A stretch of DNA of 64,000 bases from Thalassobius sp002708925 (GCF_049803795.1 NZ_JBNAGJ010000003.1:124001-188000), one strand, 5' to 3'. Counted from the stretch's first letter, positions 16,606-26,326 are shown. The notes: generated by a model not told the origin, from the sequence alone. A program made the numbers and translations.

Positions 16606-19600
16606 GTTGGTCGGCCTTTCTGATAAGATTGCGGACGCCGGTCATGTCGAACTGATCAATCCGGCGCCGCAACGAGAGGCTCAGATCCAGCGGAATCGCC
16701 CCGGCCTGTTCCAGGGCGGTGATCTTGTCGCGGATCGCCTTGGTATGGCCAATTTCGGCCATTTCCAGAATGAACAGCGCGTCGGAGCGTTTGATCGTCT
16801 GCACCGCCGAGGCCGCAACCGAGGCCGAGGGCAGGGCTTCGGGCACCAGCTCGACCTTGAGCAGCGCGCAGATGCGCAGCAGCAGGTCGTCCAGGTTATA
16901 GGGCTTGGCGATGAACGCATCACACAAGGCCGAGCGCGCGACAGGTTTCTGCGCATCCGAGGCATGGCCCGAAATCATGATGATCGGCGTGGTCGCGTGC
17001 ATCCCCTCGCGCAGCTCGTGCGCCAGTTGCCAGCCGTCCATGCCGGGCATGTCGATGTCCAGAATGAACAGCTCGGGCCGGATGTCGCCCAGCATCTCCA
17101 GTGCGATTTCCGCATTGGGGGCCTGTAGCACCGAAAACCCGACGGGCGTCAGATAATTCTCGACCAGGGACAGGTGGTTCAGGTCGTCATCCACCACCAT
17201 CAGCGTGCGGCGTGGCCCGGTATATCCCGCCGCCGAGGTGCGGATCACATCCGCCGGGGCGGCTTTGTCGTAGGCCACCGAGGGCAGCATCATTCGCACC
17301 CGGAACAGGCTGCCCTTGCCCGGTGTGCTTTCGACTTCGATCGCGCCGCCCAGGATTTCCACCAGCAGCTTGGTGATCGTCAGTCCCAGCCCCGAGCCCC
17401 CCGCAATCGCCCCCCGCCCGCGTTCGAACGGGCGCCAGATGCGATCAATCTCATGTGCGGGGATGCCGGTGCCGGTGTCCGAGACCTCGATCACGGCCAC
17501 CTCGTTACGGTAATTCAGGGTCAGCTGAACCGAGCCCTGTTGCGTGTACCGGATCGCATTGGACATCAGGTTAATGATGATCTGGCGCAGGCGTTTTTCA
17601 TCGCAGGCGATCCAGTCGGGCAGCACGCCGCGGGTTTTGATGCTGAACTCCAGCCCCTTTTCGCGCGCGGTTTCCTCGAAGATCGAGGCAACCTGATGCA
17701 GGAAGGTGCGCAGGTTGATGCGGTCGCGGGTCAGTTCCAGCCGGCCGGCCTCGATCCGGCTGATGTCCAGCAGCCCCTCGATCAGCCCTGCCAGATGCTC
17801 CGAAGAGCGGCGGATCGTGGTCACCGCCCCGCGCCGTTCCTCAGGAATACGGGGGTCTTTCTCCAGTATCTGAGCAAACCCGTAGATCGAGTTCAGCGGC
17901 GTGCGCAATTCGTGGCTGAGCCCGCTCATGTAGCGGGTCTTGGCCAGGTTCGCGGCCTCGGCCTTTTCCTTGGCCTCTTGCAGGGCGCGGTCGGTGCGTT
18001 CGTGGGCGCGGACCTCGCGCAGCAGGCTTTCGGTTTGGCGGGTGGCTTCTTCGCGGGCCTTGGCCTGGCTTTCATGGGCCAGAATGAACATCCACACGCA
18101 AATGCCGATAACGATCAGCATCACGCAGAAGATGATGGTCAGTGCGGCGTCGAAATTGGTCTGGTCACGAAAGCCCCGGATCATCAGCAACAGCCCGCCA
18201 AATCCCAGCGCCAGCCCGGTCGTGGCGATGGCGAACATGGACAGGCGCGACATCAGCATTTGCGCGATCGGGGCGGGGAATATCCTCTGGGTCAGGGCCG
18301 CAAGAGTGTTGTCCAGGCGCGCCTCGGGTTTGCAGGCGTCGCGGCAAGCGCTGTCCAACGTGCAGCATAGCGAACAGATCGGCCCCGAATGGAAGGGGCA
18401 GTGGGTCATGTCCTCGGCGTCGAATTTGTATTCACAGACCGAGCATTCATGCAGGCCCGGTTCGGCATTCACCGGGGGGCGCGCGATGTAATATTTGCCC
18501 TTGGTCCAATAGGCGATCACCGGGGCCATCACAAAGGCCGTACCCAGCGCGATCACGGTCGACAGGGCCTCGGCCAGATCGCCCAAGGCACCCGCATACG
18601 CCACCAAAGAGATCACGCAGGCGGCGATCATGGCGCCAATCCCCACCGGGTTCACATCATGCAGATGAGCGCGGCGGAACTCGATCCCGCGAGGGCTGAG
18701 ACCCAGCGGTTTGTTGATCACCAGATCGGCCACCAGCGCCCCAATCCACGACAGAGCGACATGCGAATACAGCGCCAGGATACTTTCCAGCGCGGCAAAG
18801 ACCCCCAGCTCCATCAGGATCAGCGCGATGGCCACGTTGAACACCAACCAGACAACCCGGCCCGGATGGCTGTGTGTCAGCCGCGAAAAGAAGTTCGACC
18901 AGGCGATCGACCCGGCATAGGCATTGGTGATGTTAATCTTCAGCTGCGACAGGATCACGAAAATCCCGGTCAACCCCAAAACCAACCATGGCGTGTTAAT
19001 TACTTGATTAAACGCGGTAAAGTACATGCGAGTCGGGTCTGCGGCCTCGGCCAGGGGGACAGATTCGCGGATCGCCAGCGTCACCAGATAGGATCCGGCC
19101 AGCATTTTCAGAACCCCCAGAACAGACCAGCCCGGCCCGGCGGCGATCAGCGCGGCCCACCATTTTCGACGGTCGGCGCGGGACTTGGGCTCGGGCAGAA
19201 AACGCAGGAAATCCACCTGTTCTCCGATCTGCGCGATCAGTGAAAACACCACCCCCGCCGCCGCCCCCACCATCAGGATGGTCGAGCGTTCCTTGATCTC
19301 AGATTCCTGCCCCGGAAAGCTGGTCCAGGTGTCGAAATCATAACCGACAAAAGCCAGCAGAACGAAGGGCAGGATATGCAAAATCACCCACAGAGGCTGC
19401 GTCCAGATCTGAAAAGCCGAGATTTTCGTAAACCCCTTGGCGACCATCGGAATCACCACCACCGCCGCAATCAGATAGCCCAGCATCAGCGGCAATCCGA
19501 AACAGAACTCCATGGCCAGGGCCAGAATTGCGGCCTCTAACGCAAAGAAAATAAAGGTAAAACTGGCATAGATCAGCGACGTGACAGTCGAGCCGATATA

Positions 19601-19933
19601 ACCGAACCCGGCGCCGCGCGTCAGCAGATCAATATCCACGCCGTGCTTGGCCGCATAGTAGCTGATCGGCAGCCCGGTCAGAAACAGCAGCAGCCCCACC
19701 AGCATGATCGCCGCCACCGCGATGTCGAATCCGTAAAGCAGGGTGATGGTGCCGCCAATCGCTTCGAGCGCGAGAAAAGAAATCGAGCCAATGGCGGTGT
19801 TCGCCACGCGGCCATAGCTCCATCTGCGCGCCCGCCGAGCGGTGAAACGCAGCGCGAAATCTTCCATCGTTTCATTCGCGACCCAGCGATTATAGCGTCG
19901 CCGTTCCGTTGTCGCCTTCAAGGCTGTCACCAT
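16595..19933 (-). CDS. Permease-like sensor hybrid histidine kinase
   Basis: This 1112-residue protein joins several parts. Residues about 30-480 are a polytopic transporter-like domain of about twelve TM segments, which I read as NCS1 (cytosine/purine/amide permease) type from WSYGRVANTAIGSISF and DLLTRGAGFGYIGS. Residues 497-534 are Cys-rich, with Cys at 497, 500, 512, 520, 523, 524, 530 and 534, a probable metal-binding linker. Two more TM segments cover 565-620 and a coiled coil follows. The kinase core has the H-box with His674, N-box NLMSNAIRYT, G1 DTGTGIP and G2 GSGLGL. A receiver domain carries Asp959. The last 60 residues are helical. It probably senses the amide imported by the divergent urt/fmd operon. 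The domain architecture is clear, the ligand is inferred. Confidence 0.88.
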   Translation of the reverse strand: MVTALKATTERRRYNRWVANETMEDFALRFTARRARRWSYGRVANTAIGSISFLALEAIGGTITLLYGFDIAVAAIMLVGLLLFLTGLPISYYAAKHGVDIDLLTRGAGFGYIGSTVTSLIYASFTFIFFALEAAILALAMEFCFGLPLMLGYLIAAVVVIPMVAKGFTKISAFQIWTQPLWVILHILPFVLLAFVGYDFDTWTSFPGQESEIKERSTILMVGAAAGVVFSLIAQIGEQVDFLRFLPEPKSRADRRKWWAALIAAGPGWSVLGVLKMLAGSYLVTLAIRESVPLAEAADPTRMYFTAFNQVINTPWLVLGLTGIFVILSQLKINITNAYAGSIAWSNFFSRLTHSHPGRVVWLVFNVAIALILMELGVFAALESILALYSHVALSWIGALVADLVINKPLGLSPRGIEFRRAHLHDVNPVGIGAMIAACVISLVAYAGALGDLAEALSTVIALGTAFVMAPVIAYWTKGKYYIARPPVNAEPGLHECSVCEYKFDAEDMTHCPFHSGPICSLCCTLDSACRDACKPEARLDNTLAALTQRIFPAPIAQMLMSRLSMFAIATTGLALGFGGLLLMIRGFRDQTNFDAALTIIFCVMLIVIGICVWMFILAHESQAKAREEATRQTESLLREVRAHERTDRALQEAKEKAEAANLAKTRYMSGLSHELRTPLNSIYGFAQILEKDPRIPEERRGAVTTIRRSSEHLAGLIEGLLDISRIEAGRLELTRDRINLRTFLHQVASIFEETAREKGLEFSIKTRGVLPDWIACDEKRLRQIIINLMSNAIRYTQQGSVQLTLNYRNEVAVIEVSDTGTGIPAHEIDRIWRPFERGRGAIAGGSGLGLTITKLLVEILGGAIEVESTPGKGSLFRVRMMLPSVAYDKAAPADVIRTSAAGYTGPRRTLMVVDDDLNHLSLVENYLTPVGFSVLQAPNAEIALEMLGDIRPELFILDIDMPGMDGWQLAHELREGMHATTPIIMISGHASDAQKPVARSALCDAFIAKPYNLDDLLLRICALLKVELVPEALPSASVAASAVQTIKRSDALFILEMAEIGHTKAIRDKITALEQAGAIPLDLSLSLRRRIDQFDMTGVRNLIRKADQHAA

Positions 19934-20061
19934 CGGGAGCCCCCGCTTGTGTGTGTGATACAGCCTCTTGCGCGGGCACGCGCGTCTGCGCCCGCGTCCT
20001 CCCTCAAGAGTCCATCACCCTGTTCCGCAAATCACTATGGGGTGGAAAAACGCGCACTCAC

Positions 20062-20079
20062 ATACGTTATTTGACGTAT
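20062..20079. promoter_or_regulatory. Candidate response-regulator site upstream of urtA
   Basis: ATACGT (20062-20067) and ACGTAT (20074-20079) form a perfect 6-bp inverted repeat with a 6-base spacer. It lies between the divergent sensor kinase and urtA genes and overlaps a TTGACG hexamer (20071-20076) that could be a -35 box; no convincing -10 follows. Binding of the LuxR-type regulator is inferred. Confidence 0.5.
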
Positions 20080-20170
20080 ACTGCACCGCAGCATTTTCCG
20101 CAAACCTGACGAGGTGAGGGCGGAAAGCAAATCGCCCAGGGTCACTTCTCGCAAAGTTTCAGGAGGCGAT

Positions 20171-21445
20171 ATGTCCAAGAAAAAACTCAATGAACTCTCG
20201 TCCGGCGTCAGCCGCCGCAGCGTTCTTGCAGGTGGGGCGGCAGCACTGACTGCATCCCTGTTCGCACCCAAGCATCTGATGGCTGCTGACTATCCCACGT
20301 CCGCCGTCAACACCACCGGTCTGGCTGTCACCGATGACACCGTGACCATCGGTATTCTGCACTCGATCACCGGCACCATGGCGATTTCGGAAACCGGGTC
20401 CGTTCAGGCGGAAAAACTGGCAATTGAACAGATCAACGCCCAGGGCGGTATTCTGGGCCGCAAGATCGAATACATCCAGGAAGACGGCGCATCCGATTGG
20501 CCGACCTTCGCGGAAAAAGCCAAGAAGCTGCTGGTGAATGACAAGGTCGCCTCGGTCATGGGCTGCTGGACCTCGGCCAGCCGCAAGGCGGTTCTGCCGG
20601 TGTTCGAGCAGTATAACGGCTTCCTCTACTATCCCACCTTCTATGAAGGTCTGGAGCAGTCGCCCAACGTGATCTACACCGGCCAAGAAGCCACGCAGCA
20701 GATCATCGCTGGCCTGGATTGGGTGTCCAAGGAAAAAGGCGCGAAAACCTTCTATCTGCTGGGCTCGGATTACATCTGGCCGCGGACCTCGAACAAGATT
20801 GCGCGCAAGCATATCGAGAACTTCCTAGACGGCGCCAAGGTCGTGGGCGAGGAATATTATCCGCTGGGTCACACCCAGTTCAACTCGGTCATCAACAAGA
20901 TCCGCCTGAAGAAACCCGACGTGATCTATGCGATCGTCGTGGGGGGCTCGAACGTGGCGTTCTACAAGCAGCTGAAGGCCGCTGGCATCGACATGACCAA
21001 GGAAAAACCGCTGGTCCTGACCATTTCCGTGACCGAGGACGAGATCCGCGGCATTGGCGGCGAAAACATCGATGGCGCCTATGCCTGCATGAAGTATTTC
21101 CAGTCGCTGACCAACGACAACAACATGGAATTCGTCAAAGCCTTCAAAGAGATGTGGGGCGAGGACATGGTGATCGGCGACGTGACCCAGGCCGCCTATC
21201 TGGGCCCGTGGCTGTGGAAAGCCGCTGTTGAAAAGGCCGGCAGCTTCGACGTGGATAAGGTGCGCGCCGCCACCCCGGGTATCGAGCTGACCTCGGCCCC
21301 CGAAGGCTATGTCAAAGTGCATGAAAACCATCACCTGTGGTCCAAGACCCGCGTCGGTCTGGCCAAGCCGGACGGCCAGTACGAAGTGGTGTTCGAAACC
21401 GCCGATCTGGTCGAGCCCGATCCCTTCCCCGAGGGTTACCAGTAA
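20171..21445 (+). CDS. urtA: Urea/short-chain amide ABC transporter binding protein
   Basis: This 424-residue protein belongs to the UrtA/FmdD/AmiC type-1 periplasmic binding family (GILHSITGTMAISE, MGCWTSASRKAVLPVFE). A twin-arginine leader (SRRSVLAGGAAALTASLF) suggests Tat export of a folded protein. AGGAGG at 20161-20166 fixes the ATG at 20171. It heads an operon with two permeases, two ATPases, formamidase and fmdB, the arrangement of the Methylophilus fmd (short-chain amide/urea) system. A formamide- or amide-type ligand is therefore more likely than urea, since no urease genes are present. It could also be called fmdD. Confidence 0.88.
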   Translation: MSKKKLNELSSGVSRRSVLAGGAAALTASLFAPKHLMAADYPTSAVNTTGLAVTDDTVTIGILHSITGTMAISETGSVQAEKLAIEQINAQGGILGRKIEYIQEDGASDWPTFAEKAKKLLVNDKVASVMGCWTSASRKAVLPVFEQYNGFLYYPTFYEGLEQSPNVIYTGQEATQQIIAGLDWVSKEKGAKTFYLLGSDYIWPRTSNKIARKHIENFLDGAKVVGEEYYPLGHTQFNSVINKIRLKKPDVIYAIVVGGSNVAFYKQLKAAGIDMTKEKPLVLTISVTEDEIRGIGGENIDGAYACMKYFQSLTNDNNMEFVKAFKEMWGEDMVIGDVTQAAYLGPWLWKAAVEKAGSFDVDKVRAATPGIELTSAPEGYVKVHENHHLWSKTRVGLAKPDGQYEVVFETADLVEPDPFPEGYQ

Positions 21446-21462
21446 GTCGTCATCCTCCCTTG

Positions 21463-21498
21463 GGTGGCCCGGCTCGCGACAGGCGGGCCACCTCTTTT
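21463..21498 (+). terminator. Intercistronic terminator-like hairpin after urtA
   Basis: GGTGGCCCG (21463-21471) and CGGGCCACC (21484-21492) form a perfect 9-bp stem, followed by TCTTTT. It lies in the 89-base gap before urtB and should cause partial termination or protect the upstream mRNA, raising binding-protein expression over the membrane subunits. Confidence 0.7.
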
Positions 21499-21534
21499 CA
21501 TGACATCCACTGACTGGCCACAGGAGCGAAACAG

Positions 21535-22461
21535 ATGTTTTCCGACTACTCGATGAGCGAGCTGGGCGCGATCTTTGCCATGCAAGGTTTCGCGGGGCTT
21601 ATCCTCTTTTCCGTCTTTGTCCTTATGGCGCTGGGACTGGCGATCATTTTTGGCCAGATGGGCGTGATCAACATGGCCCATGGCGAGTTCATGATCCTGG
21701 GCGCCTATGTCACCTATTTGATGTCGAACCTGTTTTCGACCTACATGCCGGCGCTGTTCAGCGCCTATTTCTTTGTGGCGATGATCCTGGCGTTCATTGC
21801 GTCCGGGGCCTTGGGGTTATTCGTCGAATGGGCGCTGATCCGGCATCTGTATAAACGCCCGCTGGATACGTTGCTGGCCACCTGGGGCCTGAGCCTTATC
21901 CTGCAACAGGTGTACCGCAGCGTCTTTGGCGCGCGCGAGGTCGGCGTGACCATTCCCGACTGGATGATGGGCTCATTGCCGCTGACCGACCTGATCGAGG
22001 TGCCGATCAACGGGATTTTCGTGATGGTGCTGGCCGTCAGCATCTCGGCGGCGGTCTATATCCTGATGTTCAAATCCACCTGGGGCCGTCAGGTGCGCGC
22101 GATCAACCAGAACCGCGTGATGGCGGGCGCTGTGGGCATCAATACCGAATGGACGGACCGTCTGACCTTTGGCATCGGCTGCGGTGTGGCGGGGGTGGCT
22201 GGCTCGGCCTTTACGATGATCGGCTCCACCGGCCCGACGGCGGGGCAGCTTTATATCGTGGATACGTTCCTTGTGGTCGTCTTCGGCGGCGCCGCCAGCC
22301 TGCTGGGCACCATCGCCAGCGCGTTTTCGATCAGCCAGGCCCAGTCGATCATGGAGTTCTTCCTGTCCGGCTCGATGGCCAAGGTTCTGACGCTGCTGAC
22401 CGTTGTGGGCATCCTGATGATCCGCCCGCAAGGCCTGTTCGCCATGAAACTGCGCAAATAA
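21535..22461 (+). CDS. urtB: Amide/urea ABC transporter permease, UrtB/FmdE-like
   Basis: The 308-residue inner-membrane protein is a LivH-type branched-chain/urea permease with about eight TM segments, including the typical GLAIIFGQMGVINMAHGE and GVAGVAGSAFTMIGS regions. It lacks the long N-terminal extension seen in many proteobacterial urea UrtB proteins, which fits an FmdE-type amide system. AGGAG precedes the ATG. It forms the transmembrane channel with the next gene product. Confidence 0.88.
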   Translation: MFSDYSMSELGAIFAMQGFAGLILFSVFVLMALGLAIIFGQMGVINMAHGEFMILGAYVTYLMSNLFSTYMPALFSAYFFVAMILAFIASGALGLFVEWALIRHLYKRPLDTLLATWGLSLILQQVYRSVFGAREVGVTIPDWMMGSLPLTDLIEVPINGIFVMVLAVSISAAVYILMFKSTWGRQVRAINQNRVMAGAVGINTEWTDRLTFGIGCGVAGVAGSAFTMIGSTGPTAGQLYIVDTFLVVVFGGAASLLGTIASAFSISQAQSIMEFFLSGSMAKVLTLLTVVGILMIRPQGLFAMKLRK

Positions 22462-22473
22462 CCGGAGGCCGCA

Positions 22474-23604
22474 ATGGAAACGTCCAACCGCTTTCTTTCC
22501 CGTTCCGAGCTGATTGGCTTTGCCGTCCTCGCCGTCGTCATCTTTGTTGTCTTGCCCGTCGCGCTGGATACCTTTCGCCTGAACCTGTTTGGCAAGTATC
22601 TGACCTATGCCTTTGTCGCCATCGGGCTGGTGCTGTGCTGGGGGGCTGGAGGGATCCTCAGCCTGGGGCAGGGCGTGTTTTTCGGGCTGGGGGGCTATTG
22701 CATGGCGATGTTCCTCAAGCTCGAAGCCTCGACGCCTGAAAACACTGCGATCCAATCCACGCCCGGCATTCCCGACTTCATGGACTGGAACCAGCTGACC
22801 GCGCTGCCGTCTTGGTGGCAACCGTTCAACAGCTTGGCCTTTGCCCTGTTGGCCGTGGTCATGGTGCCGGTGATCTTTGCCTTCATCATCGGGGTGGCCA
22901 TGTTCACCCGGCGTGTGGGGGGCGTGTATTTCGCCATCATCACCCAGGCCTTCGCCGCGATCCTGACCATCCTGATCATCGGTCAGCAGGGCTATACCGG
23001 GGGCGTCAACGGCATCACCGACCTGCGCACTCTGCTGGGCTGGGACATCCGCACGGACGAGGCCAAGGAAATCCTGTATTTCGTCAACGGAGCGCTGCTG
23101 TTCGTGGTCCTGCTGGCCGCGCAATTTGTGCGCAAATCCAAGCTGGGCCGGCTGCTGATTGCCATGCGCGACCAAGAGGACCGCGTGCGCTTTTCCGGCT
23201 ACAACGTCGCGAATTTCAAGATCTTTGTCTTCTGTCTAGGGGCCGCCTTCGCTGGCATCGGCGGGGCGATGTTCACCCTTCAGGTGGGCTTTATGTCGCC
23301 CACGCTGGTGGGGATCGTGCCCTCGATCGAGATGGTGATTTTCTGCGCGGTTGGCGGGCGGATTTCGATCCTGGGCGCGGTCTATGGTGCGCTTTTGGTG
23401 AACTGGGCGAAAACCACTTTTTCCGAAAGCTTCCCCGAGCTGTGGCTGCTGGGCCTGGGCGGGCTGTTCATCGCGGTTGTGATGATTTTCCCCAACGGTC
23501 TGGCCGGTATCTACGCCGATTACGTCGCGCCGCGCATCTCCAAGCTGTTCAAGAAAACCTCGGGCGGTGATCTGCCCGGCAGCGCCAACACTCCCGCCGA
23601 ATAA
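22474..23604 (+). CDS. urtC: Amide/urea ABC transporter permease, UrtC/FmdF-like
   Basis: The 376-residue LivM-type permease has about nine or ten TM segments and the conserved RKSKLGRLLIAMRDQEDRVR cytoplasmic loop followed by FSGYNVANFKIFVFCLGAAFA. It starts 12 bases after urtB with a GGAGG ribosome site. It pairs with UrtB to form the channel energised by UrtD and UrtE. Confidence 0.9.
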   Translation: METSNRFLSRSELIGFAVLAVVIFVVLPVALDTFRLNLFGKYLTYAFVAIGLVLCWGAGGILSLGQGVFFGLGGYCMAMFLKLEASTPENTAIQSTPGIPDFMDWNQLTALPSWWQPFNSLAFALLAVVMVPVIFAFIIGVAMFTRRVGGVYFAIITQAFAAILTILIIGQQGYTGGVNGITDLRTLLGWDIRTDEAKEILYFVNGALLFVVLLAAQFVRKSKLGRLLIAMRDQEDRVRFSGYNVANFKIFVFCLGAAFAGIGGAMFTLQVGFMSPTLVGIVPSIEMVIFCAVGGRISILGAVYGALLVNWAKTTFSESFPELWLLGLGGLFIAVVMIFPNGLAGIYADYVAPRISKLFKKTSGGDLPGSANTPAE

Positions 23605-23615
23605 GGAGGCCGTAA

Positions 23616-24365
23616 ATGTCTGTGAATAATCCAAATTTCGTGCTGACGGTCGAAGGGCTGACGGTATCCTTCGACGGGTTCAAGGCGGTCAACGACCTGA
23701 GCTTTTACGTCGAACCCAATGAATGCCGGGTGATCATCGGCCCCAACGGGGCGGGCAAAACCACGGTGCTGGATCTGATCTGCGGCCGGACAAAGGCGAC
23801 CTCGGGCTCAGTTAATTTCAAGGGGCACGAGCTGCTGAACATGCGCGAAGATCAGATCGTCCACGCCGGGGTGGGGCGCAAATTCCAGACGCCCTCGGTC
23901 TACGAAGACCTGACCGTGTTTGAAAATCTGGAACTCAGCTATCCCAAGGGGCACGGTGTGTTCGGGGCGCTGACGTTTCGCCGCGATGACCCGGTGAAAA
24001 CCCGCATCAAAGAAATCGCAAAGACGATTTTCCTGGACGATCAGTTGGACGAAAAAGCCGCCTATCTGAGCCACGGCCAGAAACAGTGGCTGGAAATCGG
24101 GATGCTGCTGATCCAGGACCCCGAGCTGCTGATGCTGGACGAGCCGGTCGCCGGCATGTCCGTCGCCGAGCGCAAGAAAACCGCCGAGCTGCTGAACCGC
24201 ATCATCAAGGACCGCTCGGTCATCGTGATCGAACACGACATGGGCTTTGTCGAGGATATCGCCACCCGCGTCACCGTCCTGCACCAGGGCAAAACCCTGT
24301 CCGAGGGCTCGATGGAGCGGGTGCAGAACGATCCCAAAGTCATCGAAGTCTATCTGGGCCACTAA
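23616..24365 (+). CDS. urtD: Amide/urea ABC transporter ATPase UrtD
   Basis: This 249-residue LivG-type ATPase has Walker A GPNGAGKTT, Walker B LLMLDEPVAGM and the variant signature LSHGQKQWLEIGM in place of LSGGQ. That variant is characteristic of UrtD, so it supports membership of the urea/amide branch over generic amino-acid importers. AAGGAGG precedes the ATG. It is the first of the two nucleotide-binding subunits. Confidence 0.92.
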   Translation: MSVNNPNFVLTVEGLTVSFDGFKAVNDLSFYVEPNECRVIIGPNGAGKTTVLDLICGRTKATSGSVNFKGHELLNMREDQIVHAGVGRKFQTPSVYEDLTVFENLELSYPKGHGVFGALTFRRDDPVKTRIKEIAKTIFLDDQLDEKAAYLSHGQKQWLEIGMLLIQDPELLMLDEPVAGMSVAERKKTAELLNRIIKDRSVIVIEHDMGFVEDIATRVTVLHQGKTLSEGSMERVQNDPKVIEVYLGH

Positions 24366-24376
24366 GGAGAGAACAC

Positions 24377-25066
24377 ATGCTGGATGTAACCGATCTGCGC
24401 GCGGCCTATGGCGAATCCGAGGTGCTGCACGGGCTGGATCTGAAGGTCAGGCCCGGTGAAATCGTCGCCATCATGGGGCGCAACGGCATGGGCAAAACCA
24501 CGCTGATGAAAACCCTGATGGGCATCGTGCCGGAAAAATCGGGGGCCGTGTCGGTGGGGACGGACGCGGTGACGGGGCTGAAATCGCACCAACGCGTCGC
24601 CAGGGGCATCGCCTATGTGCCGCAGGGGCGGATGATTTTCTCGGCCATGACGGTGCAGGAGAACGTGGAAACGGGGCTGACGGTGACGGGCAGCAAAAAG
24701 GTGCCTGATGACATTTACGAGCTGTTCCCCGTGCTGCTGGAAATGAAATCGCGCCGCGGGGGGAACCTGTCGGGCGGTCAGCAGCAGCAGCTGGCGATTG
24801 CCCGCGCGCTGGCCAGCAACCCCAAGGTGCTGCTGCTGGATGAGCCGACAGAAGGCATCCAGCCCTCGATCATCCGTGAAATGGCCCGCACCCTGCGCAA
24901 GATCCGCGATCAGAAGGGCCTGTCGATCATCGTTTCAGAACAGGTGCTTAGCTTTGCTCTGGACGTCGCGGACCGGGTCATGGTGATCGAGAATGGCGAA
25001 TTTGTGCACGACAGCCCGCGCGACGGCATCGACGAGGCCAAGGTCTCGAAATTCCTCTCCGTTTAA
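24377..25066 (+). CDS. urtE: Amide/urea ABC transporter ATPase UrtE
   Basis: This 229-residue LivF-type ATPase has Walker A GRNGMGKTT, signature LSGGQQQQLAIARAL and Walker B VLLLDEPTEGIQPS. A strong AAGGAGA site precedes the ATG at 24377; the frame is open further upstream inside urtD but without a ribosome site. It completes the importer and is followed 20 bases later by fmdA. Confidence 0.92.
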   Translation: MLDVTDLRAAYGESEVLHGLDLKVRPGEIVAIMGRNGMGKTTLMKTLMGIVPEKSGAVSVGTDAVTGLKSHQRVARGIAYVPQGRMIFSAMTVQENVETGLTVTGSKKVPDDIYELFPVLLEMKSRRGGNLSGGQQQQLAIARALASNPKVLLLDEPTEGIQPSIIREMARTLRKIRDQKGLSIIVSEQVLSFALDVADRVMVIENGEFVHDSPRDGIDEAKVSKFLSV

Positions 25067-25086
25067 ATCAAAGAAAGGACAGTAAC

Positions 25087-26319
25087 ATGGCAGATACGCT
25101 GATTTCGGTGGACCTGAGCGAAAGCCCCCACACCAATGAAAACGTACACAACAGGTGGCACCCCGACATCCCGATCAACGTCTGGGTCGAACCTGGCGAT
25201 GACTTCAAGATCGAGACCTATGACTGGACCGGCGGGCAGATCAAGAATGACGACGACGCCAGCGACGTGCGCGATGTAGAGCTGGAGCAGGTGCACTATC
25301 TGTCCGGCCCCATCGGCGTCAAAGGGGCCGAGCCGGGCGACCTGCTGGTGGTGGAAATTCTGGACATCGGCGCCAAGGAAGAAAGCCAGTGGGGCTTTAA
25401 CGGCTTCTTTTCCAAGCAGAACGGCGGCGGCTTCCTGACCGAGCATTTCCCCGAGGCGCAGAAATCCATCTGGGATTTCGAGGGCATGTTCACCAAATCG
25501 CGCCATGTGCCCGGCGTGAAATATGCCGGTCTGATCCACCCTGGCCTGATCGGCTGCTTGCCCGACCGTAAGATGCTGGACATGTGGAACGCCCGCGAAA
25601 CCGCGCTGTTCAACACCGATCCGGACCGCACGCCGCCTCTGGCCGCGCTGCCGACCACACAAAGCGCGCATATGGGCGCGATGAAGGGCGAGGAACGCGA
25701 CGCCGCCGCCGCCGAGGGCGCGCGCACCGTGCCCCCGCGCGAACATGGCGGCAATTGCGACATCAAGGATCTGAGCCGCGGCTCGAAGATTTACTTCCCG
25801 GTTTACGTGGATGGCGCGGGCCTTTCGATGGGGGATCTGCACTTCAGCCAGGGCGATGGCGAGATCACCTTCTGCGGGGCCATCGAAATGGCCGGCTGGC
25901 TGCACCTGAAGGTCAGCCTGATCAAGGAAGGCATGTCCAAATACGGTGTGAAAAACCCGATTTTCAAACCCTCGCCGATCACGCCGAAATACGATGACTA
26001 TCTGATCTTCGAAGGCATCAGCGTCGATGAGGCTGGCGAGCAGCACTATCTGGACGTCCACATTGCCTATCGTCAGGCCTGTCTGAACGCGATCGAGTAT
26101 CTGAAGAAATTCGGCTATTCCGGCGCGCAGGCCTATGCGATTTTGGGCACGGCTCCGGTGCAGGGGCATATCTCGGGCGTGGTGGATATTCCGAACGCCT
26201 GTGCCACGCTGTGGCTGCCCACGGACATCTTTGAATTCGACGGCATGATGCCCAACCCGGATGGTCCGACCAAGTTCCTGGATGGCTCGATCGACATTCC
26301 GCTGGCCCCTGATCTGTAA
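25087..26319 (+). CDS. fmdA: Formamidase
   Basis: The 410-residue enzyme matches the acetamidase/formamidase (FmdA) family over its whole length. Typical segments are HNRWHPDIPI near the start, GFNGFFSKQNGGGFL, PGLIGCLPD and PPREHGGNCDIKDLS. It hydrolyses formamide to formate and ammonia in the cytoplasm. AAAGGA precedes the ATG. Placement behind a UrtABCDE-type importer matches the Methylophilus fmd cluster and gives a complete path from uptake to ammonia and formate. A GC-rich hairpin follows. Confidence 0.92.
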   Translation: MADTLISVDLSESPHTNENVHNRWHPDIPINVWVEPGDDFKIETYDWTGGQIKNDDDASDVRDVELEQVHYLSGPIGVKGAEPGDLLVVEILDIGAKEESQWGFNGFFSKQNGGGFLTEHFPEAQKSIWDFEGMFTKSRHVPGVKYAGLIHPGLIGCLPDRKMLDMWNARETALFNTDPDRTPPLAALPTTQSAHMGAMKGEERDAAAAEGARTVPPREHGGNCDIKDLSRGSKIYFPVYVDGAGLSMGDLHFSQGDGEITFCGAIEMAGWLHLKVSLIKEGMSKYGVKNPIFKPSPITPKYDDYLIFEGISVDEAGEQHYLDVHIAYRQACLNAIEYLKKFGYSGAQAYAILGTAPVQGHISGVVDIPNACATLWLPTDIFEFDGMMPNPDGPTKFLDGSIDIPLAPDL

Positions 26320-26326
26320 ACCAATC

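Noticed and set aside
20171..25066. Genuine urea transporter feeding urease
   Set aside because: No urease genes are in the window, UrtB is the short form, and formamidase and fmdB complete the operon.
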